Positions 6,383 to 6,493 of a stretch of DNA of 6,493 nucleotides are shown in pieces. The notes below the pieces were generated by a model. That model was not told where the DNA came from and made no database searches. It worked only from the letters and a program-made list of their open reading frames with translations. The stretch's first letter is position 1, and each line of letters starts with the position of its first letter. A program made the translations under genes and the position numbers. This stretch comes from Clostridiales bacterium (GTDB taxonomy: Bacteria > Bacillota > Clostridia > Peptostreptococcales > T1SED10-28). The stretch is from positions 1-6,493 of the forward strand of contig SLKF01000194.1 in NCBI GenBank assembly GCA_007134725.1, given 5' to 3'.

Positions 6383-6493
6383 GTGAATAAGAAAAAAGCC
6401 ATAACAATTAAAGATGTAGCAAAAAAAGCGGGGGTTTCCTCCTCGACGGTTTCCCGGGTCATCTCAAAAAATCCGAAAATCAGTCCCGTAACC
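6383..6493 (+). CDS. LacI-family transcriptional repressor, N-terminal fragment (runs off the window)
   Basis: Only the first 37 residues are in the window. They contain the classic LacI-family helix-turn-helix: ITIKDVAKKAGVS (7-19) as the first helix and turn, and STVSRVIS (21-28) as the recognition helix, followed by the start of the linker to the hinge. The sugar-binding domain lies beyond the window, so the effector cannot be read. Position after a malEFG-K operon, and a LacI-type palindrome at 143-158 near the operon promoter, suggest a MalR-like repressor that responds to maltose or maltodextrin. No matching palindrome was seen directly upstream of this gene, so self-regulation would come only through read-through from the operon promoter. 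Confidence 0.93.
   Translation, partial: MNKKKAITIKDVAKKAGVSSSTVSRVISKNPKISPVT

Overview
The window holds a complete carbohydrate ABC importer operon of the maltose/maltodextrin type, all on the + strand, followed by the first 37 codons of a LacI-family repressor. The strong purine-rich ribosome binding sites, GTG and TTG starts, a lipoprotein binding protein with a lipobox, a MalK/MsmX-type ATPase and a LacI-type regulator point to a low-to-mid-GC Bacillota, most likely an anaerobic clostridial lineage. The very acidic exported binding protein hints at a saline or alkaline habitat. That last point is inference, and no genus can be named from the sequence.

Layout. 1-46: a hairpin, probably the terminator of a gene upstream of the window. 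84-112: a good sigma-A-type promoter. 143-158: a perfect 16-bp palindrome that looks like a LacI/CcpA-family operator. 209-1537: malE-like solute-binding lipoprotein. 1583-1625: a long stem-loop after malE, overlapping an alternative hairpin that covers the ribosome binding site of the next gene. 1641-2099: a small four-helix membrane protein of unknown function. 2113-4206: a malF-like permease of unusual size, with about 275 residues of Lys/Glu-rich predicted coiled coil fused ahead of the membrane part. 4206-5162: malG-like permease, overlapping malF by one base. 5213-6298: malK-like ATPase. 6318-6345: a weak hairpin. 6383-6493 (runs off the end): LacI-family regulator.

How the parts work together. 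The lipoprotein captures a malto-oligosaccharide outside the cell, MalF and MalG form the membrane channel, and a MalK dimer powers transport. The repressor at the end probably reads the sugar and acts at the palindrome downstream of the promoter. The stem-loop after malE would let the binding protein be made in excess over the membrane parts, a common arrangement in such operons.

The two items that do not fit the textbook operon are the unknown four-helix membrane protein between malE and malF and the long cytoplasmic coiled-coil extension on MalF. They are adjacent and may belong together. I saw no RNA genes, insertion sequences, CRISPR arrays or phage parts. There is no gene-free stretch longer than 300 bases; the longest is the 208-base upstream region, whose contents are listed.
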